From Citrobacter europaeus (GTDB taxonomy: Bacteria > Pseudomonadota > Gammaproteobacteria > Enterobacterales > Enterobacteriaceae): DNA of 64,000 bases. The stretch is from the NCBI GenBank assembly GCA_020099315.1, contig CP083650.1:4030001-4094000 (forward strand). The letters run 5' to 3'. The position numbers and the translations under genes were made by a program. The notes below the pieces were generated by a model. It was not told where the DNA came from. It did not search any database and saw only the letters and a list, made by a program, of their open reading frames with translations. Shown here piece by piece: positions 8,005-15,312 of this stretch (within the stretch, counting starts at the first letter, position 1; every line of letters begins with the position of its first letter).

Positions 8005-8889
8005 TCATTTATTGGTCATCTGAACGCCACTCTGCTGTAAATGGTCGCGCAGCCAACTTCCCGCCACGCCAGGGGGGGATTTTTTATTCCACAACAGATC
8101 GATAGAGATAGCCTTTGGCCAACCGGGCAGATTCAATTGAACCAGCGGTTTTTCTGCCGCAAACTCCTCCACCAGCGCACAAGGGAGCGCGCACCAGCCG
8201 AATCCCTGCACCGCCATACTCAGCAGCAACAAATAGTTAGGCGCCGACCAGACGGGGCCACGCGCCACGTTGGTGCCGTTTTCCAGATAGGTATTCAGAC
8301 GCAACTCGCGCCAGGTATGTAGCTGTTCCCACTGCAGTTTTTCATGAGCCGCCAGCGGATGCGACGCCGCGACGTATAATCCCATCCAGGTTTGCATCGG
8401 CAGACGCGTAACGCCCATGTCGGTCGGGTAATCCTCGCGCGCTTCGATCAACCCCACCTGAGCACGTCCTTTTTGCAGCAGATCGATCACGTCTTCATCT
8501 TCGCCAATCAGACATTCAAACTCGGTATGGGGAAACTTGCGGTCAAACTGCACCATCAACTCTTCCAGCACATCCGGGTGTAGCGTGTCCGAAAGCACGA
8601 AAGTCAGACGCGCTTCCGTCTCACCCGACAGCGAGATCGCCGCCTCATCGAGACGTTCGCTGGCCGTCAAAATGGCCTGCACATAGCCCAGCACCCGCTT
8701 ACCTTCTTCAGTCAGCGTTGGCTGGCGGGATGAGCGGTCAAAGAGCGCAAAACCAAGATCGGCTTCCAGATGCGCAATGGCCGTACTGATGGTGGACTGG
8801 CTTTTGCGCAGCCGCCGGGCCGCCGCAGAAAATGAGCCGCAGGACACGGTCTCCACAAATGCCGTTAACGCTTCAGGAGAGTAACGCAT
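8005..8889 (-). CDS. LysR-family regulator divergent from a PACE exporter
   Basis: 294 residues. The N-terminal winged helix-turn-helix spans about 4-62 (GSFSAAARRLRKSQSTISTAI) and a periplasmic-binding-protein-like effector domain about 88-290. It is divergent from the PACE efflux gene across 101 bp; LysR regulators next to PACE genes commonly control them, so that is the likely target. The intergenic region contains AT-rich partial repeats but I could not fix a T-N11-A operator. No specific symbol recognised. Confidence 0.88.
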   Translation of the reverse strand: MRYSPEALTAFVETVSCGSFSAAARRLRKSQSTISTAIAHLEADLGFALFDRSSRQPTLTEEGKRVLGYVQAILTASERLDEAAISLSGETEARLTFVLSDTLHPDVLEELMVQFDRKFPHTEFECLIGEDEDVIDLLQKGRAQVGLIEAREDYPTDMGVTRLPMQTWMGLYVAASHPLAAHEKLQWEQLHTWRELRLNTYLENGTNVARGPVWSAPNYLLLLSMAVQGFGWCALPCALVEEFAAEKPLVQLNLPGWPKAISIDLLWNKKSPPGVAGSWLRDHLQQSGVQMTNK

Positions 8890-8990
8890 GAACTATCTAC
8901 TTTATCGATGGATACTATCTTTTAGATATCACATAAAACGATAAAATTGCCACCATTCCGTTATCCGGGCATTAAAGAAGGTTTTAGGTT

Positions 8991-9446
8991 ATGCAACACG
9001 ATACAGTCCAACGCCGCTCGCTAGTGGAGCGTATTTTTCATGCCGTCTGCTTTGAAGGCATTGCCACCGCTGTTCTCGCACCAACCACCGCATGGTTGAT
9101 GCAGCGCTCGGTGCTGGAAATGGGCGGACTGACCGTTCTTCTCGCCACCACGGCGATGATCTGGAATATCATTTATAACGCCCTGTTTGACCGCCTGTGG
9201 CCATCACATCTGGTAAAACGTACGGCGAAAGTGCGGGCATTTCACGCCTTAGGCTTCGAGAGCGGTTTTATTGTGATCGGGGTGAGCATCGTGGCGTATG
9301 TGCTAAACGTCAGCCTGATTCAGGCATTCACGCTGGAAATAGGTTTCTTCCTGTTCTTCCTGCCGTACACCATGTTCTATAACTGGGCTTATGACACGTT
9401 ACGCGAGCGTGTTATGAAGCGTCGCCAGCAGCGCGTTACTGCCTGA
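8991..9446 (+). CDS. PACE-family multidrug/biocide efflux transporter
   Basis: 151 residues with four predicted helices in two tandem bacterial-transmembrane-pair halves (about 12-35, 43-65, 83-105, 112-132), the layout of the AceI/PACE family that exports chlorhexidine and other biguanides and dyes. The conserved glutamate of helix 1, essential in AceI, corresponds to Glu22 in VCFEGIAT. Half-ends also fit: WNIIYNALFD and YNWAYDTLRE are the paired signature at the ends of the two halves. It is likely controlled by the divergent LysR gene. Substrate is unknown. Confidence 0.88.
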   Translation: MQHDTVQRRSLVERIFHAVCFEGIATAVLAPTTAWLMQRSVLEMGGLTVLLATTAMIWNIIYNALFDRLWPSHLVKRTAKVRAFHALGFESGFIVIGVSIVAYVLNVSLIQAFTLEIGFFLFFLPYTMFYNWAYDTLRERVMKRRQQRVTA

Positions 9447-9456
9447 TAATTAAAAT

Positions 9457-9487
9457 AATAGTCGGAATCTTCTCGGTTCCGGCTATT
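9457..9487 (+). terminator. Hairpin after the PACE gene
   Basis: AATAGTCGGAA pairs with TTCCGGCTATT (one G-T pair) ten bases after the stop codon. The T run is missing, so termination is plausible but not certain. Confidence 0.5.
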
Positions 9488-9588
9488 AATCCATTCACTA
9501 GCCCACTCGTTCACACCTCCCCCAGCCCCTGCCATTTGTGGTAAATTGCGCTTCTTTTTGTTTATTTTATAGTTGATACGTTCAAATA

Positions 9589-10818
9589 ATGTCGAAATTT
9601 TGGTCAAAAGAAGAGACTCTCTGGAGCTTCGCACTATATGGGACTGCCGTCGGCGCAGGAACCCTCTTCCTCCCCATACAGCTGGGTTCTGCAGGCGCGG
9701 TGGTATTGTTTATCACCGCACTCGTCGCCTGGCCTTTAACCTACTGGCCGCACAAGGCGCTGTGCCAGTTTATCCTGTCCTCAAAAACCTCGGCAGGTGA
9801 AGGAATTACCGGCGCGGTTACGCACTACTACGGCAAGAAGATTGGCAGCCTGATTACCACTCTCTATTTTATTGCCTTCTTTGTGGTGGTGCTGATCTAC
9901 GCCGTAGCGATAACCAATTCACTCACCGAACAGCTGGCAAAACATATCACCATCGATCTGCGGATCCGCATGCTGGTCAGTTTTGGCGTGGTGCTGGTGC
10001 TGAACCTGATTTTTCTGATGGGCCGACAAGCCACCATTCGGGTCATGGGCTTTCTGGTGTTCCCGCTGATCGCATACTTTTTATTCCTTTCGCTTTACCT
10101 GACCGGAAGCTGGCAACCAACGTTACTCACTGGCCAGATGTCTTTCGATCAGCACACGCTGCATCAGGTTTGGATATCTATTCCCGTGATGGTTTTCGCT
10201 TTTAGCCATACGCCAATTATCTCTACGTTCGCCATTGACCGACGTGAGAAATACGGCGAGCAGGCCATGGGTAAATGCAAAAAAATCATGAAGGTAGCCT
10301 ACGTCATCATCTGCCTGAGCGTGCTGTTTTTCGTCTTCAGCTGTTTGCTTTCGATTCCGACAAACTATATCGAAGACGCGAAAAATGAAGGCGTGACCAT
10401 TCTGTCAGCGCTATCGATGATGCCCAACGCGCCGGCCTGGCTGTCGATATCCGGGATCATCGTTGCCGTTGTGGCGATGTCAAAATCGTTCCTCGGCACC
10501 TACTTTGGCGTGATTGAAGGGGCAACGGAAGTAGTAAAAACGTCGTTGCATCAGGTGGGAGTGAAGAAAAGCCGGGCTTTTAACCGCGCCCTGTCCATTA
10601 TGTTGGTTTCGGCCATTACGTTCATCATCTGCTGCATTAACCCTAATGCCATTTCAATGATTTACGCGATAAGCGGGCCACTGATTGCCATGATTCTGTT
10701 TATCATGCCGACATTATCGACCTATCTGATCCCGGCACTGAAGCCGTACCGTTCAGTGGGTAATCTGATCACCCTGATTGTCGGTCTGCTGTGCGTATCT
10801 GTGATGTTTTTTGGCTAG
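9589..10818 (+). CDS. yqeG: HAAAP-family amino acid permease YqeG
   Basis: Inner-membrane transporter of the hydroxy/aromatic amino acid permease family (relatives SdaC, TdcC), 409 residues with about 11 helices. The N-terminus WSKEETLWSFALYGTAVGAGTLFLPI contains the unwound first helix signature GAGTLFLP, and KSFLGTYFGV (about 302-311) is also typical. Transport of serine or threonine is the usual guess; substrate is not fixed. It is the last gene of the shared backbone on this side: in E. coli K-12 it borders the ETT2 region. Confidence 0.92.
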   Translation: MSKFWSKEETLWSFALYGTAVGAGTLFLPIQLGSAGAVVLFITALVAWPLTYWPHKALCQFILSSKTSAGEGITGAVTHYYGKKIGSLITTLYFIAFFVVVLIYAVAITNSLTEQLAKHITIDLRIRMLVSFGVVLVLNLIFLMGRQATIRVMGFLVFPLIAYFLFLSLYLTGSWQPTLLTGQMSFDQHTLHQVWISIPVMVFAFSHTPIISTFAIDRREKYGEQAMGKCKKIMKVAYVIICLSVLFFVFSCLLSIPTNYIEDAKNEGVTILSALSMMPNAPAWLSISGIIVAVVAMSKSFLGTYFGVIEGATEVVKTSLHQVGVKKSRAFNRALSIMLVSAITFIICCINPNAISMIYAISGPLIAMILFIMPTLSTYLIPALKPYRSVGNLITLIVGLLCVSVMFFG

Positions 10819-10830
10819 AACGTGTTGTTG

Positions 10831-11594
10831 AACGGCTCATTCTCCTGAAAGTGGGTGCGATGTCGTTCAGTTAACAACTCAATTTCAGAAAGTATCAACC
10901 TGTGTTGGCGGAAGTAATGAACATGCTATCTCAGAGAAGGGTTCCGTTCACCTCATGTTCATCGTTTCTCTGAAGCACCGATTCCTGTGAACGTGCAAGG
11001 GAGGCTCACCGCCGCCTCCCTTGCAACCCAGGCTCCCGGCGGGAAAATCGTCGCTACGCGATTCATTCGTCTTATGCCGTCTGCCTGTCGGGTCGGGGCC
11101 GAGCCTGCGTCCATGCAGCCCGTCCCCTCTGTCCGCATCCCTGCGGACAGCCCCGGTCAGACGTCAACTCCTCATCGATTTTCAGCCGGACCCGAGTCAT
11201 CGCTTCAACGCTCTGATTTCCAGTTAAATCTGTTTTGCTGTTCAGACCAAAAACGCAGATGGTGAGGTGTGGGCTGGTCCGGCTGAAAATTGCCGACGTG
11301 TTTCCGTAAGCCGGGGAGAGCCAGCATGGATGCTGGCTCAGGGCGCGCTTTGCAGGGACGCTACCTCGCGCCCGACCCGGTAGCCTGGAGGAATAAGCGG
11401 AGGGGACCGCGGAGCGGCAATTTTCCCGCCGGGAGCCGGGATTGTAAAGGGCGTGGCGAAGAACGCCCTTTACACGTTCACGGGTATCAATGCTTCAGAA
11501 AAATAACACTGCTGAGGTGAACGGAACCCTGAGAAAGAATCACATGTTCACCCTACATGCTTAACTGGACGGTATTGAACGTGGATGAGCCGTT
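10831..11594. repeat. Large non-coding imperfect palindrome (possible non-autonomous element or structured RNA)
   Basis: The whole yqeG-rcnR gap. Its two arms are inverted copies of each other. Matching pieces from outside in: AACGGCTCAT 10831-10840 against ATGAGCCGTT 11585-11594; GGTTCCGTTCACCTCA 10940-10955 against its complement at 11513-11528; then an 11-bp-stem hairpin in each arm (10995-11024 and 11444-11473), followed by GGCTCCCGGCGGGAAAAT and its complement (11031-11048 and 11420-11437). The two hairpins differ in stem sequence but keep pairing. The GC-rich centre has further hairpins (GCCAGCA/TGCTGGC near 11321). No ORF with family resemblance. GC and style differ from its neighbours. 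Confidence 0.8.
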
Positions 11595-11602
11595 AAACTG
11601 AC

Positions 11603-11875
11603 TTATTTGATGTACGAATCCAGCACTTTCAGGATCACATCCAAATCCTCTTCGCGCTTAATTTCATCGCCCTGATGCACAATGTGCTCGGTTAGATGAC
11701 CTTTAATCACTTCACGCATTAATCCATTTACCGCACCGCGGATCGCCGCTATTTGCTGCAATACCGCCGCGCATTCATGCGGTTCATCCAGCATGGTTTT
11801 CAACGCCGCTACCTGCCCCTGAATCTTGCTGGCTCGGGCTTTCAGCTTTTGTTTGTCGCGGATCGTATGTGACAT
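11603..11875 (-). CDS. rcnR: Ni/Co-responsive repressor RcnR
   Basis: All-helical CsoR/RcnR-family repressor, 90 residues, that releases DNA on binding nickel or cobalt and so opens rcnA. The metal ligands known from E. coli RcnR are all present: His3, Cys35, His60 and His64. It is divergent from rcnA across 120 bp that contain two G-tract operators. In E. coli the rcn genes are elsewhere (the yoh region), so this is an accessory placement. Confidence 0.95.
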   Translation of the reverse strand: MSHTIRDKQKLKARASKIQGQVAALKTMLDEPHECAAVLQQIAAIRGAVNGLMREVIKGHLTEHIVHQGDEIKREEDLDVILKVLDSYIK

Positions 11876-11924
11876 AGCTTTACCTTTTTAACGTCTGGCT
11901 GTAGCGACAATACCATCCTCATTC

Positions 11925-11939
11925 TACTGGGGGGTAGTA
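11925..11939. promoter_or_regulatory. RcnR operator 1
   Basis: TACTGGGGGGTAGTA: the TACT-G-tract-AGTA form recognised by RcnR, between rcnR and rcnA. Confidence 0.88.
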
Positions 11940-11944
11940 TTTAA

Positions 11945-11959
11945 TACTGGGGGGGAGTA
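11945..11959. promoter_or_regulatory. RcnR operator 2
   Basis: TACTGGGGGGGAGTA, twenty bases after the first site, so the two lie two helical turns apart on the same face, as in E. coli. Confidence 0.88.
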
Positions 11960-11995
11960 GAATCAAGCAAAATTAAACAACTAAGAATCATTCTC

Positions 11996-12895
11996 ATGGG
12001 TGAGTTTTCTACGCTTCTTCAGCAAGGCAACGCCTGGTTTTTCATTCCCAGCGCGATTCTATTGGGTGTGTTACACGGGCTGGAACCAGGGCATTCCAAG
12101 ACGATGATGGCGGCCTTTATTATTGCTATTAAGGGAACCATCAAACAGGCGGTGATGCTGGGGCTGGCGGCAACGCTGTCGCATACCGCCGTGGTATGGC
12201 TGATTGCGCTAGGCGGGATGTATATCAGCAAAGCGTTTACCGCCCAGGCCGTCGAGCCCTGGCTGCAGTTTGTCTCGGCGATTATTATTCTCGGGACCGC
12301 ATTCTGGATGTTCTGGCGGACCAGGCAGGGAGAGCAGAACTGGCTGGCCCAGACGCATCATGACCACGATCATGGGCATCATCACCACGCTCACGAGCAT
12401 CACCATGATCATGACGGTCATCACCACCATCATGATGGCCGCGATGACGATCACCATCATCATCATGAACACGATCATGCCGCACTGGCCGGGCTGAACG
12501 AAGGTTCAAAAGAGTATCAGGATGCCCACGAACGAGCGCATGCCACCGATATTCAGCGGCGCTTTGCGGACAAAGAGGTCACCAACGGCCAGATATTACT
12601 GTTTGGTCTGACCGGCGGGTTGATCCCGTGCCCTGCCGCCATTACGGTACTGCTGATTTGCATCCAGCTCAAAGCCTTCACGCTGGGCGCGACCATGGTA
12701 CTGTGCTTCAGCCTCGGGCTGGCGCTGACGCTGGTAACGGTGGGTGTGGGAGCGGCAATCAGTGTGCAACAGGCGGCCAAACGCTGGAGCGGATTTAACA
12801 CGCTGGCACGCAAAGCTCCCTATTTTTCCAGCGCACTCATTGGCATGGTGGGGCTGTATATGGGGATCCACGGCTATCTGGGAATTGTCGGCTAA
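11996..12895 (+). CDS. rcnA: Nickel/cobalt efflux protein RcnA
   Basis: Inner-membrane Ni2+/Co2+ exporter of the NiCoT-like RcnA family, 299 residues. The N-terminus has the family motif HGLEPGHSKTMMAA (about 27-40), and a second signature LTGGLIPCPAAITVLL follows in the C-terminal half. The cytoplasmic loop at about 121-161 is extremely rich in histidine and aspartate (more than 25 His) and is longer than in E. coli RcnA (274 residues). The start at 11996 follows E. coli. The periplasmic partner gene rcnB is not next to it. Confidence 0.95.
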   Translation: MGEFSTLLQQGNAWFFIPSAILLGVLHGLEPGHSKTMMAAFIIAIKGTIKQAVMLGLAATLSHTAVVWLIALGGMYISKAFTAQAVEPWLQFVSAIIILGTAFWMFWRTRQGEQNWLAQTHHDHDHGHHHHAHEHHHDHDGHHHHHDGRDDDHHHHHEHDHAALAGLNEGSKEYQDAHERAHATDIQRRFADKEVTNGQILLFGLTGGLIPCPAAITVLLICIQLKAFTLGATMVLCFSLGLALTLVTVGVGAAISVQQAAKRWSGFNTLARKAPYFSSALIGMVGLYMGIHGYLGIVG

Positions 12896-12905
12896 CAAGC
12901 AAAGA

Positions 12906-12929
12906 GCGCAGCAGCGATTGCCGCTGCGC
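12906..12929. terminator. Hairpin between convergent rcnA and yahJ
   Basis: GCGCAGC pairs with GCTGCGC around a short loop in the 45-bp gap between two convergent genes; T runs are weak on both sides. Confidence 0.5.
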
Positions 12930-12940
12930 GTAAAACCAGA

Positions 12941-14323
12941 TTAGCTTGCGACATTCCCCCACACCAGTTGCCCTTGATGGAAGGTCGCGGTGCGTGGGGA
13001 AATTCGCGCGACGGCTTCCGCCGAACAGGAGGCATCCACCAGCACAAAGCTGGCTTCATCCTGCGCTTTCGGCCAGACGCGCTCACCTTTATCGTTGAGC
13101 GGCAACACATCGCCAGTAGCGAGGAACAACGCCCGCGACAGGTTGAGTTCGTTGGGGCGAATATAGAGCTGCGCGTACAGATTTGCCTTTTCCAGCATGT
13201 CGCCCAGCCCGTACGGCGACCAGTGGTCAATCACGCTGTCTGTTCCGGTAATCACTTCCACACCGTTGTCACGCAGCTGTTTAAGCGGCATGTGCAAGGT
13301 ACCGATCGGCACCGTCGAGGCAATGGTAATCTGCTGTGCCGCCATGCGGCCCGCCAACGTATCTACCTGCAGTTCGTTCAACGTTGCCAGCGCAAACGCG
13401 TGGCTGATGGTCAGTTTGCCCTTTAACTGTGGCGTTTTCTCCACCGTCTCCACCATGTAATTCACTGCCGCCACGCCCGCCGGGCTGGTTTCATGCAAAT
13501 GGATATCCACGCCTTTATCGTAATCCAGCGCAATCTGGAACATGGTGTCGAGGGATTTTTCCATCGCCCCATCGACGCTGGTGGGGTCAAGACCGCCGAC
13601 ATAATGCGCTCCCGCCTGCATCGCTTCGCGCATCAGCGGTTCAGATTTTGATAACAGCAGGCCATGCTGCGGAAACGCCACGATTTCACAGGCAAAACCC
13701 GGTTGACGACGCGCCAGTACCGCCTGCAGGTTTTCGAGATTTTTCAGCCCGGAAACCGGTTCGATATTGCAATGGCTGCGCGCGATCGAGGTGCCTTTTG
13801 ACTGCAGCAGATCGATGAGCTTTTCCGCGCGCTCCTGTGTGTAAGGCTGGAGTTCAGGCAGCAGCTTTTGTTCCAGGCGGATCATATCCTGAATGGTAGT
13901 GCCTGCCGGACGGTTCAGCGAACGCCAGGGACCGCCATAAAAGGTTTTATCCAGATGGATGTGCATGTCGCGCATGGCGGGCAGCATCAGCTTTCCTCCC
14001 GCATCATAGTGCGGCAGCGTCGCATCCGGATGCTGCTTATTCTCGCGCAGCGCAACAATTTTCCCGTCCTGGATTTCAACGGTTTGTAGCGCGGTACGGG
14101 TATGCACCACCACCGAATTTTCGTAATCAAACCCGGCTTCCAGCAGGACGTTATCCAGGTAATAGTGCTTATCGTTAATCGTCATTGTGCTCTTCGACCC
14201 GCAGGTGTTCCCGACAGGATTAGCAGCATACGCGACCGGAGCCACTGCGCCAAACAGCGCGGCAGCTGTCACCATTTTTCCACTCTGACTTAAAAATTCA
14301 CGGCGGCTGTTACTTTCCTTCAT
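12941..14323 (-). CDS. yahJ: Tat-exported amidohydrolase, cytosine-deaminase-like
   Basis: Metal-dependent amidohydrolase, 460 residues, matching E. coli YahJ in length and throughout. The N-terminus carries a twin-arginine signal (NSRREFLSQSGK, then a hydrophobic stretch ending AYA near 33), so it should be exported folded. Metal and catalytic residues of the cytosine deaminase group are visible: HIHLDKT (His121, His123), IHLHE (His275, His277, Glu278), TISHAF (His308) and GTDSV (Asp362). The substrate is unknown; cytosine is only a guess by family. It is last gene of the yah cluster, 12 bp after yahI. Confidence 0.9.
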   Translation of the reverse strand: MKESNSRREFLSQSGKMVTAAALFGAVAPVAYAANPVGNTCGSKSTMTINDKHYYLDNVLLEAGFDYENSVVVHTRTALQTVEIQDGKIVALRENKQHPDATLPHYDAGGKLMLPAMRDMHIHLDKTFYGGPWRSLNRPAGTTIQDMIRLEQKLLPELQPYTQERAEKLIDLLQSKGTSIARSHCNIEPVSGLKNLENLQAVLARRQPGFACEIVAFPQHGLLLSKSEPLMREAMQAGAHYVGGLDPTSVDGAMEKSLDTMFQIALDYDKGVDIHLHETSPAGVAAVNYMVETVEKTPQLKGKLTISHAFALATLNELQVDTLAGRMAAQQITIASTVPIGTLHMPLKQLRDNGVEVITGTDSVIDHWSPYGLGDMLEKANLYAQLYIRPNELNLSRALFLATGDVLPLNDKGERVWPKAQDEASFVLVDASCSAEAVARISPRTATFHQGQLVWGNVAS

Positions 14324-14335
14324 TCACGTTTCCTC

Positions 14336-15286
14336 TCAGGAATGGACAATATGGGTGCCCGTTTCGCCACGCAGTGCGGCAGGCAGGCATTCCGGCGTGG
14401 TGATGATCACTCGTCTACCGCCACGCTCCAGAAACGCCAGACTGGCAACGATCTTGGGTAACATGCTACCCGGCGGGAAATGCCCCTCCTGCATGTAACG
14501 GGTCATCGTTGCGACATCCACCGTATCCAGCGCCTGCTGGTTGGGTTTGCCAAAATGAATACAGACCTGCTCGACGCCGGTGGTGATGACCAGAATGTCA
14601 GCGCGAATCTCCTGCGCCAGCAGCGCCGTGGAGAGATCTTTATCAATCACTGCGTCCACGCTCTGGTAATCCCCCTGCTCGCTACGCACCACCGGGATGC
14701 CGCCACCGCCTGCGCCAATCACCACAAAGCCTTGCTGGGTCAGCGTTTTGATCGCCTCCGCCTCGACAATGCGCTTCGGTTGTGGAGAGGCGACTACCCG
14801 GCGGTAACCGCGCCCTGAATCCTCAACAAAGCGCCAGCCCGGATTGACCCGCTGCAGTTCATCGCGCTGTGCTTCACTAAAGAACGCCCCGATAGGCTTG
14901 GTGGGGTTAGCGAAGCCCGGATCGTTTTTGTCGACCTCCACCTGCGTGACCACCGTGACCGCCTTCTGCTCGCCGCGTCGTGCCAGTCGGTTGTTCAGCG
15001 CCTGTTGGATCAGATAGCCGATGCCGCCTTGCGTATCGGCGACGCAGTTTGCCAACGGGGTAAGCGGCAGCCCTTCACGCTCGTGTGCGATTTCCGCACG
15101 CCGTAGATCCAGCCCAACCTGCGGCCCGTTACCGTGCGTCAGCACAATGTTGTAGTCCGATGCCAACATCTCCAGCACCGTATCCGCCACCGCTTTCACC
15201 GCTTCAGCCTGATGTTCAATCGACTGGCTGGCGTTATCTTTGATAATGCTGTTGCCGCCAATGGCAACGACTACAAGTTCTTTCAT
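14336..15286 (-). CDS. yahI: Carbamate kinase-like protein
   Basis: Amino-acid-kinase fold protein of 316 residues, the length of E. coli YahI and of ArcC-type carbamate kinases. These make ATP and carbamate from carbamoyl phosphate and ADP. Signatures include AIGGNSIIKD at the N-terminus, THGNGPQVG (about 50-58), GAGGGGIPVV and VIDKDLSTALLA. Located between the permease and yahJ, it would be the energy-harvesting step if the upstream yahEFG proteins release carbamoyl phosphate, as the related allantoin genes fdrA/ylbE/ylbF with ybcF do. Confidence 0.9.
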   Translation of the reverse strand: MKELVVVAIGGNSIIKDNASQSIEHQAEAVKAVADTVLEMLASDYNIVLTHGNGPQVGLDLRRAEIAHEREGLPLTPLANCVADTQGGIGYLIQQALNNRLARRGEQKAVTVVTQVEVDKNDPGFANPTKPIGAFFSEAQRDELQRVNPGWRFVEDSGRGYRRVVASPQPKRIVEAEAIKTLTQQGFVVIGAGGGGIPVVRSEQGDYQSVDAVIDKDLSTALLAQEIRADILVITTGVEQVCIHFGKPNQQALDTVDVATMTRYMQEGHFPPGSMLPKIVASLAFLERGGRRVIITTPECLPAALRGETGTHIVHS

Positions 15287-15312
15287 AGTGTTATCTTCCG
15301 CGTGCAGGCGAT

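Noticed and set aside
10987..11265. Open reading frames of 68-92 codons inside the 10.8-11.6 kb palindrome
   Set aside because: They run through paired arms and hairpins, have no ribosome site and no family resemblance; the region is better explained by its inverted symmetry.
12209..12509. Met- or Asp/His-rich ORFs antisense to or overlapping rcnA
   Set aside because: They are reflections of the CATCAC-type repeats coding for the His-rich loop of RcnA.
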